Assembly (NCBI GenBank): GCA_035286465.1
Contig: DATEDF010000127.1
Coordinates: 1-64,000, forward strand
Source: Fen-1231 sp035286465
Lineage (GTDB): Bacteria > Gemmatimonadota > Gemmatimonadetes > Gemmatimonadales > Gemmatimonadaceae
Length of the DNA: 64,000 bases
Direction: 5' to 3'
Shown: piece by piece, positions 25,770-33,349 of the stretch
Position numbering within the stretch: position 1 is the stretch's first letter
Layout: every line of letters begins with the position of its first letter
Translations under genes and position numbers: made by a program
Notes under the pieces: generated by a model
What the model saw: only the letters and a program-made list of their open reading frames with translations
Databases searched by the model: none
Told to the model about the DNA's origin: nothing

Positions 25770-26543
25770 TCAGGGCGCGGGCGGCTTGACGAGCGCCTTG
25801 ACCGCGTCCGGCAGCGCGAACGTCTCGGGTGCCACCTTGTCGAACTCCATCGTCTTGATCGTGATGGTGCTCTCGAACATCGGCGTCTTCTGCGTGATCT
25901 TCGTCGGGAACTTGAGCCCGTCGAAGTCCTTGTACTCGGCGAAGACACTCGTCGTCTCCACCTTTCCCATCGGCGATTCGCTCGAGACGATGATGCCGGC
26001 GCCGAGTCCCGTGGCGGCGTCGAAGAACTCGAACCCCTCGCCACCGATGTTGCGCACGATCCTGACCTTGTAGCACTTCCGCCCATCGAAGTCGGCGAGC
26101 TCGACGGTCTCGGCCGACTTGTAGCGCGCCATGTCATGGAAGTTGCCGAAGAAGTCACTGTTGTACTTCGTCATTTCCGCCTGCGCGCCTTCGAGCACCA
26201 CGGGCTGTCCGGCCTGGACGGCCCACGCCGTCTTGCCGTCGAAGCCCTGGAGGATCTCGCCCATCGGGCCGATCACCAGCTTCTGGAGGAAGAGCGCGGG
26301 CTTCGCCCGGTAGACGTCCATCGTGGCCTCGACACCCATCGCGGGAATCGAGACGGCGCCGGTCTGGTGCACCGACGTGTGCTTGTCGAGTGCGGCGCGA
26401 CCGCCGATGGCGGCGTCGTGCTTGTCCATCAGCTCCTTGGCGCTCGGGAGGGGCTGCGCGAGCGCGAGACGCGAGGCCGCGAAGAGCGCGACGGCGGTAA
26501 GCGCCAGGGCGGTGCGCGCGACGGTGGTGCGGAGCGGGTTCAT
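25770..26543 (-). CDS. Exported outer-membrane-lipoprotein-like (LolA/LolB-fold) protein
   Basis: A 257-residue exported protein of unknown exact role. The signal peptide ends LALA|QPLPSAKEL. The mature part starts with KELMDKHDAAIGGRAALDKHTSVHQTG, typical of periplasmic proteins annotated as outer membrane lipoprotein-sorting proteins, followed by beta strands (DGKTAWAVQ, GRKCYKVRIV, EYKDFDGLKFPTKI). A ribosome site GAGG lies 6 bases before the ATG at 26543. No lipobox. Stands alone, converging with tetR. Confidence 0.7.
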   Translation of the reverse strand: MNPLRTTVARTALALTAVALFAASRLALAQPLPSAKELMDKHDAAIGGRAALDKHTSVHQTGAVSIPAMGVEATMDVYRAKPALFLQKLVIGPMGEILQGFDGKTAWAVQAGQPVVLEGAQAEMTKYNSDFFGNFHDMARYKSAETVELADFDGRKCYKVRIVRNIGGEGFEFFDAATGLGAGIIVSSESPMGKVETTSVFAEYKDFDGLKFPTKITQKTPMFESTITIKTMEFDKVAPETFALPDAVKALVKPPAP

Positions 26544-26703
26544 GCGGACCTCGGAGTACCAGAAAAAGGGCGCGGGGTGAGCGGGAGTGGGAATATCGCC
26601 GGGCGGCGCCTCCGCCGCCACGCGGCACGGCGCGGGCCGGCGCGCGGACTGCGGCGCGGACTGCGGCGCGGCCCCGCGCGCCACCGCGGTGCCCGTACCG
26701 TTC

Positions 26704-28155
26704 TTACGGCGTCACGCGGTTGAACCGGAGCCCGCTCACGCGGTTGCCGTTCACGACAAAGCCGGGCGACTTCCCCCGCACGGGCGCGTCGAAGAGCAGT
26801 GACATCCCGCGGGCGCTGAAGCTGATCCCCTTCTCGTCGGCCGCGAAGGGCTCGGCGGCGCCGCGCGCGCGCTGGACCGCGATGCGGTCGCTCGCGTCGC
26901 CGGCTGTGACGGTCCAGACGGCGCCGAGCAGCTCGTCGCTCCGGTAGCGGCCGAGGACCGCGTCGCGTTGCGGTGCGGGATGCGGACCCGAGGGGGCCGC
27001 GCCGCCGCGCCCACCCCCGCCCCCGCGCCCTCCGCCGGCGACGGCCGGCGCGGTGAAGCGATCGCCGAGGACCGCATCCGCCATCCGCAGCGCGAGCGAG
27101 CCCGTGTTCGCCGTACTCGCGTTGCAGAGCATCGCGACGCTCGTGTGCGTCTCGGGGAAGCGGTAGAGCGCGGCCCGGTACCCGCCGGTCGAGCCGGTGT
27201 GCTGCACCACGCGCAATCCGCGGTACGTCGCGACCGTCAGCCCGAACGCGTAGTTGTTCTCCCGGCCGTCGTTGAGCTTGTCGGTCGTCTCGAGGAGCGC
27301 GATCCAGTCGCGCCCGCCGACCTTCGCCTCGTAGAAGTTCTCGTCCCACTTCTGGAGGTCGGCGATGGACGTGACAATCCCGCCCTGCCCCACGATGTCG
27401 TTGTTGAGCACGTCTATGCGCCACCCTCCGCGCGCGGGACTGTAGGCCGGTGCGCGGCGCGCCACGATTTCCGTGTGATCGTCGAGGAAGAGCGTCTCGC
27501 GCATCCCGAGCGGGCGGAAGATCGCCGAGTCGGCGAAGGCACGGAGCGTCTGGCCGGTGACGTTCTTCACGGCCGCGCCCAGGAGGACGTAGCCGGTGTT
27601 GCTGTACCGGTACTCGGCGCCCGGCGTGAAGTTGAGGCTCTTCTGGTGGGCGGCGAGGTTGATCATGTCGTCGCCCGTGTAGCCGTCGTCCGGACGCCAT
27701 CCCGCCAGCGTCACGAGCTCCCAGAAGTCGCGCACGCCGCTCGAGTGGTGCACGAGGTGGCCGATCGTGACCGGCGCCTGGTACGCGGGCAGTCCGGGGA
27801 CGTACTTCCGCACGTCGTCGCCGAGCGAGATGCGACGCGCCGTGACGAGGAGCGCGATGCTCGCGGCGGTGAACTGCTTGGAGACGGAACCGACGGTGAA
27901 GCGCGTGGCCGGCGTGATGGGGACGTCGTGATTGAGATCGGCGAAGCCGTAGCCGCGCGCGAAGGCGACGCCGCCGTTCTGGAAGACGCCGACGGCGCAG
28001 CCGGGCGAGCCGGAGTGCGCGAACGGCGCGAAGAGCGCGTCCACCGCGCGGGCGACGGAGTCGGGGAGCGCGCGCGGCGCCTGCGCGACGGCACGCGACG
28101 TGGCGACGCCCACGAGAGCGGCGAGTACCAGCAGGGGTCGGAGGGATTGGCGCAT
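26704..28155 (-). CDS. Exported serine hydrolase, class C beta-lactamase fold
   Basis: A 483-residue protein of the beta-lactamase/D-Ala-D-Ala-carboxypeptidase-like S12 family. The signal peptide ends AVA|QAPRALP. Catalytic motifs are S90-V-S-K93 (SxxK), YSN (in YRYSNTGYVLL) and QHTGSTGG near residue 320. A C-terminal extension (about 370-483, with a Gly-rich tract GGGRGGGGGRGG) is a small beta domain seen in many such hydrolases. These are usually peptidases or esterases, rarely true beta-lactamases. I chose ATG 28155 for the signal peptide. The downstream lipoprotein gene lies 7 bases upstream in the same direction. Confidence 0.85.
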   Translation of the reverse strand: MRQSLRPLLVLAALVGVATSRAVAQAPRALPDSVARAVDALFAPFAHSGSPGCAVGVFQNGGVAFARGYGFADLNHDVPITPATRFTVGSVSKQFTAASIALLVTARRISLGDDVRKYVPGLPAYQAPVTIGHLVHHSSGVRDFWELVTLAGWRPDDGYTGDDMINLAAHQKSLNFTPGAEYRYSNTGYVLLGAAVKNVTGQTLRAFADSAIFRPLGMRETLFLDDHTEIVARRAPAYSPARGGWRIDVLNNDIVGQGGIVTSIADLQKWDENFYEAKVGGRDWIALLETTDKLNDGRENNYAFGLTVATYRGLRVVQHTGSTGGYRAALYRFPETHTSVAMLCNASTANTGSLALRMADAVLGDRFTAPAVAGGGRGGGGGRGGAAPSGPHPAPQRDAVLGRYRSDELLGAVWTVTAGDASDRIAVQRARGAAEPFAADEKGISFSARGMSLLFDAPVRGKSPGFVVNGNRVSGLRFNRVTP

Positions 28156-28162
28156 CTCGTCC

Positions 28163-28666
28163 TCAGCGAACGGGGGACACGGGGAGTCCGGCGGTGAGCG
28201 CGAGCGACACGCGTTCCTGCTGCCGCTCGGATCCGCCGACAAGCACGGCGGCGAGGTTGTTCTGCACGATGAGCACGCGCGGAGCTGGATAGGGGCTGGC
28301 CATCCCGCTCGGCGCCGCGGTGAAGGAGACGAGCCCGTCGGTCACCCGGCGGCGCGCGGTGCTGTCGGAGTAGATGTGCGCGTACAGCGTCGCGCTGCCG
28401 ACGCGATACGCCCGCCCCGCGACACCCCAGTAGCGCACACCCAGTTCGTCCGGTACGGCGCGCGGCGCGAGTCCCGCGCGGACCAGGCGCTCCACCAGGT
28501 GCGCGTCATCCCATCGCCCCGTCGGCGGTGCGCTCGCCGCCGCGGCCGCCTTCGCGGACTCGGCGGCGATGGCCGTGCGGGCCGCCTGCGCCCCGCGCTC
28601 TCCCTTGTCGGCGACCGACGTGCACGCGGCCACCGCGCCGATGACCAGCGCGCCGACCGCTCGCAT
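28163..28666 (-). CDS. Hypothetical lipoprotein
   Basis: A 167-residue protein not recognised. It begins MRAVGALVIGAVAACTSVAD, a lipoprotein signal with lipobox AVAAC; an in-frame ATG at 28678 would add four residues. The mature part has an Ala-rich stretch, then a compact domain (DDAHLVERLVRAGLAPRAV, GRAYRVGSATLYAHIYSDST, APRVLIVQNNLAAVLVGGSERQQERVSLAL) that looks like a small periplasmic alpha/beta fold. It is 7 bases before the serine hydrolase gene and probably co-transcribed with it. Confidence 0.65.
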   Translation of the reverse strand: MRAVGALVIGAVAACTSVADKGERGAQAARTAIAAESAKAAAAASAPPTGRWDDAHLVERLVRAGLAPRAVPDELGVRYWGVAGRAYRVGSATLYAHIYSDSTARRRVTDGLVSFTAAPSGMASPYPAPRVLIVQNNLAAVLVGGSERQQERVSLALTAGLPVSPVR

Positions 28667-28676
28667 ATTACGGCTC

Positions 28677-29099
28677 ATGGGACGGGAGACGGGAGACGAG
28701 GGACGGGAATCGGTTGCCGGCCGCACGGCCGTGCGCGTGGACAAGTGGCTCTGGGCCGCCCGCTTCTTCAGGTCGCGATCGCTCGCGGCCGAAGCGGTCA
28801 TCGGCGGGAAGGTGGCGGTGAACGGCGCGCGCGTCAAACCCGCGCACGACGTGAAGGCAAACGACGAAGTGCGCGTGCGGCTCGGGCCGTACGAACACGT
28901 GCTCCGGGTGAAGGGCGTGAGCGCGCGTCGCGGACCCGCGGCACAGGCCGCGCTCCTCTTCGAAGAGTCGGCCGAGTCGCGCGCGGCGCGCGAGAAGCTC
29001 CACTGGCAGCTCCGGCACGCCGCCCCGGTGATCCGCCCGGGTACGGGACGGCCGACGAAGAAGGACCGCCGGAAGCTCGGACGACTCAAGGAGTGGTGA
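28677..29099 (+). CDS. hslR: S4-domain RNA-binding protein HslR (Hsp15-like)
   Basis: A 140-residue S4-domain protein: VRVDKWLWAARFFRSRSLAAEAVIGGKVAVNGARVKPAHDVKANDEVRV followed by the charged tail GTGRPTKKDRRKLGRLKEW, matching Hsp15, which binds free 50S subunits carrying nascent chains. The ATG at 28677 overlaps the ATG of the divergent lipoprotein frame (28678), and the first 12 codons are a 7-bp tandem repeat; the true start may be a little later. It ends 14 bases inside the converging esterase gene. Confidence 0.86.
   Translation: MGRETGDEGRESVAGRTAVRVDKWLWAARFFRSRSLAAEAVIGGKVAVNGARVKPAHDVKANDEVRVRLGPYEHVLRVKGVSARRGPAAQAALLFEESAESRAAREKLHWQLRHAAPVIRPGTGRPTKKDRRKLGRLKEW
28681..28708. repeat. 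Heptamer tandem repeat, GACGGGA x4
   Basis: Four 7-bp units: GACGGGA, GACGGGA, GACGAGG, GACGGGA. They lie at the very start of hslR, or in its leader if translation starts downstream. Confidence 0.8.
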
Positions 29100-29811
29100 G
29101 CCCGCGCAACACTTCGTCGTCGAGGCGATGGCCGCCGTCGAAGGAGAGCTGACGGAAGGGGAAGCTCGCGTCGCGAAGCCGCGAGAGTTCGACCTCCAGC
29201 ACCTTGGGCGTGATGTAGGCGTCGCTCGCACCGACGACGTAGGTGCACGCCGGCCGGCGGAGCGGGGAGGCGGCGGCGGCGTAGTCCAGCTCGGGCGGCA
29301 TCGAGGCGCCCCAGATCACGAGACGCGCGGTTGTCACGCGACCGCTCGCCACCCAGCGCATCGCGGTCGCGCCGCCCTGCGAAAACCCGAGGACCGTCAC
29401 GGCCGGCTGCGCCGCCGCGGGCGCCGCCGCGGGCGCCGCCGACGCGCGCGCGAAACGGTCGAGCATCGTGCGGTGCAGGTCGTCGAGATAGCCGAGGTAG
29501 TCGGCGACTTCGGCGTCGCGCTCTTCGCGCGTCATCCAGCTCGCCACGACGGGCTGGTCCTTGTGCGCGCCGGGCGCGAGAGTGCCCTCGTAGAAGCGCG
29601 ACAGCGCCTCCGGCGCGACGATGAGTCGCGTGTCGCCGGCGATGGCGCGGAAGCTCTCGAGGAAGGGCACGGCCCGCATGGCATAGCCGTGCAGCACGTA
29701 CCAGAGCTCACACACGCGCGCGAGCGCCGGTCCGTCCGGCCCGAGCGATGCCACGAGCGCCGTGCGCCGGACTGTGAGGCGTTCGGTGCGGATCGCGCCC
29801 GAGTCGCTCAC
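29086..29811 (-). CDS. Alpha/beta hydrolase (phospholipase/carboxylesterase family)
   Basis: A 241-residue serine esterase: LWYVLHGYAMRAVPFLESF (oxyanion region), nucleophile elbow GFSQGGATAM, acid D in VVGASDAYIT and His in DGGHRLDDEV. An Ala/Pro linker (APAAAPAAAQ) made of a 12-bp DNA repeat interrupts the middle. No signal peptide, so cytoplasmic; family members cleave lysophospholipids or short-chain esters. Its end overlaps the hslR end by 14 bases tail to tail. Confidence 0.82.
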   Translation of the reverse strand: MSDSGAIRTERLTVRRTALVASLGPDGPALARVCELWYVLHGYAMRAVPFLESFRAIAGDTRLIVAPEALSRFYEGTLAPGAHKDQPVVASWMTREERDAEVADYLGYLDDLHRTMLDRFARASAAPAAAPAAAQPAVTVLGFSQGGATAMRWVASGRVTTARLVIWGASMPPELDYAAAASPLRRPACTYVVGASDAYITPKVLEVELSRLRDASFPFRQLSFDGGHRLDDEVLRGLTTP

Positions 29812-29998
29812 GCCGCGGCCGATCCGGCGTCCCGGACGGCGCAGTCGCCGACGGCATCCCGGCGCCGGTTGGACCGAGGGTCGTGAGCGAAGTCCGTCAT
29901 GGCCCCAAATATGGCAACGCCATCCGGCGTGACCAGCGGGCGATTGCGGCCGAGGGGCGCTCGTCGTTACGATTCGTCGCCTTCAGGGAGCGCGCCGC

Positions 29999-30148
29999 GT
30001 GAGCACCGACCGTTACAATCCGACGTCGCAAGGGTGGGGCATCGCCGCGTTGATCATCGCGCTGGCGATCCTCGCGAACGTGACGGCCTACTCGATCCAC
30101 AAGGCGACCTACCTGAAGCCGGACCGGCCCGCCTCGACCTCGCGATGA
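29999..30148 (+). CDS. Small single-span membrane protein (49 aa)
   Basis: A 49-residue open frame with a good ribosome site (AGGGAG, 9 bases before GTG 29999). The product starts MSTDRYNPTSQGWG, has one membrane helix (IAALIIALAILANVTAYSI) and a basic tail (HKATYLKPDRP). The codon pattern is that of a real gene. I do not recognise a family. It sits alone between the divergent esterase gene and convergent infA. Confidence 0.65.
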   Translation: MSTDRYNPTSQGWGIAALIIALAILANVTAYSIHKATYLKPDRPASTSR

Positions 30149-30179
30149 GATAGCGGCGGCGGCGGTCCGACCTCCGCCC

Positions 30180-30401
30180 TCAGGTCTTGTGCCGGAACGT
30201 GATACGTCCCCGGCTCAGGTCGTACGGCGAGACCTCGACCGTGACCCGATCCCCCTGCAGCACGCGGATGCGGAATCGTCGCATCTTGCCGGCCATCGTC
30301 GCGAGCACGTCGTGCCCATTCACGAGGCGGACACGAAAGGTCGCGCTGGGGAGCACTTCGGAGACAGTGCCTTCGAGCTCGATTGCCTCTTCCTTCGCCA
30401 T
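30180..30401 (-). CDS. infA: Translation initiation factor IF-1
   Basis: A 73-residue S1/OB-fold protein: MAKEEAIELEGTVSEVLPSATFRVRLVNGHDVLATMAGKMRRFRIRVLQGDRVTVEVSPYDLSRGRITFRHK. It binds the ribosomal A site during initiation. ATG 30401 gives the family's standard length; the frame is open upstream but without homology. Here it stands outside any ribosomal-protein operon. Confidence 0.97.
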   Translation of the reverse strand: MAKEEAIELEGTVSEVLPSATFRVRLVNGHDVLATMAGKMRRFRIRVLQGDRVTVEVSPYDLSRGRITFRHKT

Positions 30402-30574
30402 GGCGTCCGGGTTGGGGTGCGGTGCGCGGGGTGCGGCCGGCGCGCGCGGCGGCGCCGCGCACGGCAGCCACTGAATGTAGCGTTCCCCGCGCGTCACGAC
30501 CACCGTGCCGACCTCGCGCACGCACCGCGTCGGGGTTAGCGTCCAGCAGCACCTCCCTCGAGGTTCCGTCTCCG

Positions 30575-31909
30575 ATGCCGCACCCTCCTGTTCGCCTCCG
30601 GCGATTGCGCGCCGCGTTGATCGCCGCCCTTTCCGCGCTGTGCGCCGCGCTTCCCCGCCCCGCCACCGCGCAGCAGCGCACGCTCGCCGACGAGGTTGAT
30701 CGCCGGGTCGCGCAGGTCGGTCCCAAGGTGATCGCGTGGCGGCGCGACATTCACCAGCATCCCGAACTCGGCAATCACGAGGTGCGCACGGCGAAGCTCG
30801 TCGCGGACGCGCTGCGCGCGATGGGCCTCGAGGTGCGCGAGGGCGTCGCGAAGACGGGCGTCGTGGGCGTGCTGCGGGGCGGCCGGCCCGGGCCGGTCGT
30901 CGCCCTCCGCGCCGACATGGACGCGCTCCCCGTGACCGAGGAGACGGACCTCCCCTTCAAGTCCACGGTCACGTCCACCTTCGCGAACCAGACGGTCGGC
31001 GTGATGCACGCGTGCGGGCACGACGCGCACACCGCGATGCTGCTCGGCGCCGCCGAGGTGCTCGCGGGCATGCGGGCCCAGCTCCCTGGCACGGTGAAGT
31101 TCATCTTTCAGCCCGCGGAGGAGGGCCCACCGCCCGGCGAGAAGGGCGGCGCCTCGTTGATGGTCGAAGAGGGCGCGCTCGAGAATCCGGCGGCGGCCGC
31201 GATCTTCGGGCTGCACGTCTGGCCCGACGAGGCCGGGAAGATCAGCTACCGCTCCGGCGGCGCGATGTCGGCCTCCGACCAGCTCCACATCGTGGTGAAG
31301 GGCAAGCAGACCCACGGCGCGCAGCCGTGGCGCGGCGTGGACCCGATCGTGGTCACCGCCCAGATCGTGAGTGCGCTGCAGACCATCACCGCGCGGCAGA
31401 CGGACATCACGCTCGCGCCCGCGGTGATCACGGTCGGGACGATCAACGGCGGCATCCGCTTCAACATCATTCCCGACAGCGTGGTGATGACGGGCACGAT
31501 CCGCACCTTCGACGCCGGGATGCGGAAGGACGTCCACCTGCGCATCCGGCGCACGGCCGAGAAGATCGCGGAGGCCTCCGGCGCGACGGCCCTGGTGCGG
31601 ATTGACCTCGGGAACGACGTGCTCGTCAACGACCCCGCGCTCACCGAGCGGATGGCGCCGACCCTCCGGCGGGTCACGGGAGGCCGCGTGAACGCGAGCG
31701 GGATCTGGATGCCGTCCGAGGACTTCCCCTTCTACACGAAGAACATTCCGGGACTTTACGTGTTTCTCGGCGTGAACCGGCCCGGCGTGGGCCCGGACGA
31801 CGCGGCGCCGAACCACTCGCCCCGGTTCTTCGTGAACGAGGACGCGCTCGCGACGGGGGTGCGCGCACTCGCATCGCTGGCGGTGGACTACCTGGCGGCC
31901 GTGCGATGA
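30575..31909 (+). CDS. Exported M20D amidohydrolase (N-acyl-amino-acid / hippurate hydrolase-like)
   Basis: A 444-residue metallo-amidohydrolase. The signal peptide ends ATA|QQRTLADEV, so it is periplasmic or secreted. Metal and catalytic motifs of the M20D group are all visible: VVALRADMDALPV, HACGHDAHTAMLLGAA, FQPAEEGPPPGEKGGA, FGLHVWP, and NHSPRFFVNE near the end. Family members remove acyl groups from amino acids, including indole-acetyl-amino acids. Transcribed toward pnuC, which starts 49 bases later. Confidence 0.9.
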   Translation: MPHPPVRLRRLRAALIAALSALCAALPRPATAQQRTLADEVDRRVAQVGPKVIAWRRDIHQHPELGNHEVRTAKLVADALRAMGLEVREGVAKTGVVGVLRGGRPGPVVALRADMDALPVTEETDLPFKSTVTSTFANQTVGVMHACGHDAHTAMLLGAAEVLAGMRAQLPGTVKFIFQPAEEGPPPGEKGGASLMVEEGALENPAAAAIFGLHVWPDEAGKISYRSGGAMSASDQLHIVVKGKQTHGAQPWRGVDPIVVTAQIVSALQTITARQTDITLAPAVITVGTINGGIRFNIIPDSVVMTGTIRTFDAGMRKDVHLRIRRTAEKIAEASGATALVRIDLGNDVLVNDPALTERMAPTLRRVTGGRVNASGIWMPSEDFPFYTKNIPGLYVFLGVNRPGVGPDDAAPNHSPRFFVNEDALATGVRALASLAVDYLAAVR

Positions 31910-31958
31910 GGCGCGCCGCCGCCGACGCCAGGCCACGCGCCGGCGGCGGCATTCGCGG

Positions 31959-32552
31959 ATGAACTGGCTCGAGGCGCTTGCCGTCGCCTTCGGCATCGTC
32001 AGCGTCTACCTGAGCGTGCGCCAGAAGATCTGGAGCTGGCCCACGGCGATCGTGAACGTGCTGCTCTACTTCGTCGTGTTCCGGACTGCGAAGCTCTACG
32101 CCGACATGGGCCTGCAGCTCGTGTACTTCGCGCTCTCGGTGTACGGGTGGTATGAGTGGCTCTACGGCGGAGAGCACCGGACGGTGCTCCGTGTGTCGCG
32201 CGGGACGCCGAGGATGGCGTTGGTTCTCCTGGGGATCACCGCCGCGAGCGTCGCCATCCTCGGCACGCTGCTCGCGCGCACCACCGACGCCGCGCTGCCG
32301 TATCTCGACTCGGCGACGACGAGCACGAGCCTCGCGGCGCAGTGGATGATGACGCGCAAGGTGCTCGAGAACTGGGCGGTGTGGATGGTGGTGGATGTGG
32401 TGTACGTCGGAATGTTCCTCTACAAGTCGCTCTACCTGACGGCGGCGTTGTACGCGGTCTTCTTTGTGCTCGCCGCGATGGGCTGGGCGCAGTGGAAGCG
32501 TTCGTACGAGGCGGATCGCGCCGCGCGTGCGCGGCTCGCGGCGGCCACGTGA
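31959..32552 (+). CDS. pnuC: Nicotinamide riboside transporter PnuC
   Basis: A 197-residue protein with about seven membrane helices and the PnuC signatures SVRQKIWSWPTAIVNVLLYFVVF, ADMGLQLVYFALSVYGWYEW and NWAVWMVVDVVYVGMFLYKSLYLTA. PnuC lets nicotinamide riboside diffuse in; the downstream kinase traps it as NMN. Its stop overlaps the kinase start (GTGA). Confidence 0.95.
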   Translation: MNWLEALAVAFGIVSVYLSVRQKIWSWPTAIVNVLLYFVVFRTAKLYADMGLQLVYFALSVYGWYEWLYGGEHRTVLRVSRGTPRMALVLLGITAASVAILGTLLARTTDAALPYLDSATTSTSLAAQWMMTRKVLENWAVWMVVDVVYVGMFLYKSLYLTAALYAVFFVLAAMGWAQWKRSYEADRAARARLAAAT

Positions 32553-33085
32553 CGCGCCGCATCGTGGTGACCGGCCCCGAGTGCACCGGGAAGACGTCGC
32601 TCGCCCGCGCGCTCGCCGAGCGGCTCGGCGCGCCCTGGCTGCCGGAGGCGGCGCGCGGCTACGCGGAGGCGCAGGGGCGCGAAGAGCGCGCACTCACCGC
32701 GCGGGATGTGGAGCCGATCTCGCGCCGGGCGATCGCGGCCGAGGACGAGGCGCTCGAGTCGGCGCCCGGAATCCTGGTATTGGACACGGACCTCCTGAGC
32801 ACGGTCGCCTACGCGCGCCACTACTACGGCGCGTGCCCCGCGTGGATCGAGGGGGAGGCACGCGCGCGTCGGGGGGCGCTCTATCTCCTCTGCGCCCCCG
32901 ACCTCCCGTGGCGCGCCGACGGGGTGCGCGACCGCCCGGCGGCGCGCGCGGCGATGCACGAGCACTTTCGCGCCGTTCTTCGCGAGTTCGGCGCCGAGGT
33001 GATCGAGATCTCCGGCGTGGAGCGCTCGCGCGAGCGGGCGGCGCTCGCGGCCGTGGAGACGCTCGCGGCGAAGCCAGCCCGTTGA
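32549..33085 (+). CDS. NadR-type nicotinamide riboside kinase (AAA P-loop)
   Basis: A 178-residue P-loop kinase: VTRRIVVTGPECTGKTSLARALAERLG (Walker A at 9-17), then PEAARGYAE and VLDTDLLSTVAYARHYYG, matching the C-terminal ribosylnicotinamide kinase domain of NadR. The NMN adenylyltransferase and HTH domains of full NadR are absent. Coupled to pnuC by GTGA overlap, so the pair imports and phosphorylates nicotinamide riboside for NAD synthesis. Confidence 0.9.
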   Translation: MTRRIVVTGPECTGKTSLARALAERLGAPWLPEAARGYAEAQGREERALTARDVEPISRRAIAAEDEALESAPGILVLDTDLLSTVAYARHYYGACPAWIEGEARARRGALYLLCAPDLPWRADGVRDRPAARAAMHEHFRAVLREFGAEVIEISGVERSRERAALAAVETLAAKPAR

Positions 33086-33168
33086 TGCGCGAGCTCGGCA
33101 TCCGCGCGGTGGCGGGACTCACGCGGCTTGCGCTCGAGCAGGGCCTGCTACCGAGCACGACCGACTGA
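33085..33168 (+). CDS. Possible coupled micro-ORF (27 aa)
   Basis: An ATG overlaps the kinase stop (TGATG) and opens a 27-codon frame, MRELGIRAVAGLTRLALEQG..., that could form an amphipathic helix. Reading by stop-start coupling is possible. Nothing else supports it. Confidence 0.25.
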   Translation: MRELGIRAVAGLTRLALEQGLLPSTTD

Positions 33169-33196
33169 CGCCCGCCGGCGCTGTCCGCCGGTCAGG

Positions 33197-33349
33197 TCAA
33201 GACGTCGGGCCGCACTCGCAGCCGCGACCGCATCCGGCGCGCCGGCGCCGCGATGCGACGACCGACCGCCAGCCGCGCCACGCGAGGTACGCCAGCGCGG
33301 CGAGCACGAGGATCGCCGACGCCAGCTCCTGAGCCAGCGGCCCGTTCAC
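33197..33349 (-). CDS. FeoB-associated Cys-rich membrane protein
   Basis: A 50-residue protein: one membrane helix (LAQELASAILVLAALAYLAW), then a basic stretch and a Cys-rich tail GCGRGCECG. This is the layout of the short Cys-rich proteins annotated next to feoB in many bacteria, thought to bind iron or help the transporter. Its GTG (33349) overlaps the feoB stop (GTGA), which fixes the start. Confidence 0.75.
   Translation of the reverse strand: MNGPLAQELASAILVLAALAYLAWRGWRSVVASRRRRAGCGRGCECGPTS

Noticed and set aside
26642..26665. Two copies of GCGCGGACTGCG as another heptamer-type array
   Set aside because: The unit is 12 bp, with only two copies, so it does not fit the 7-bp class.
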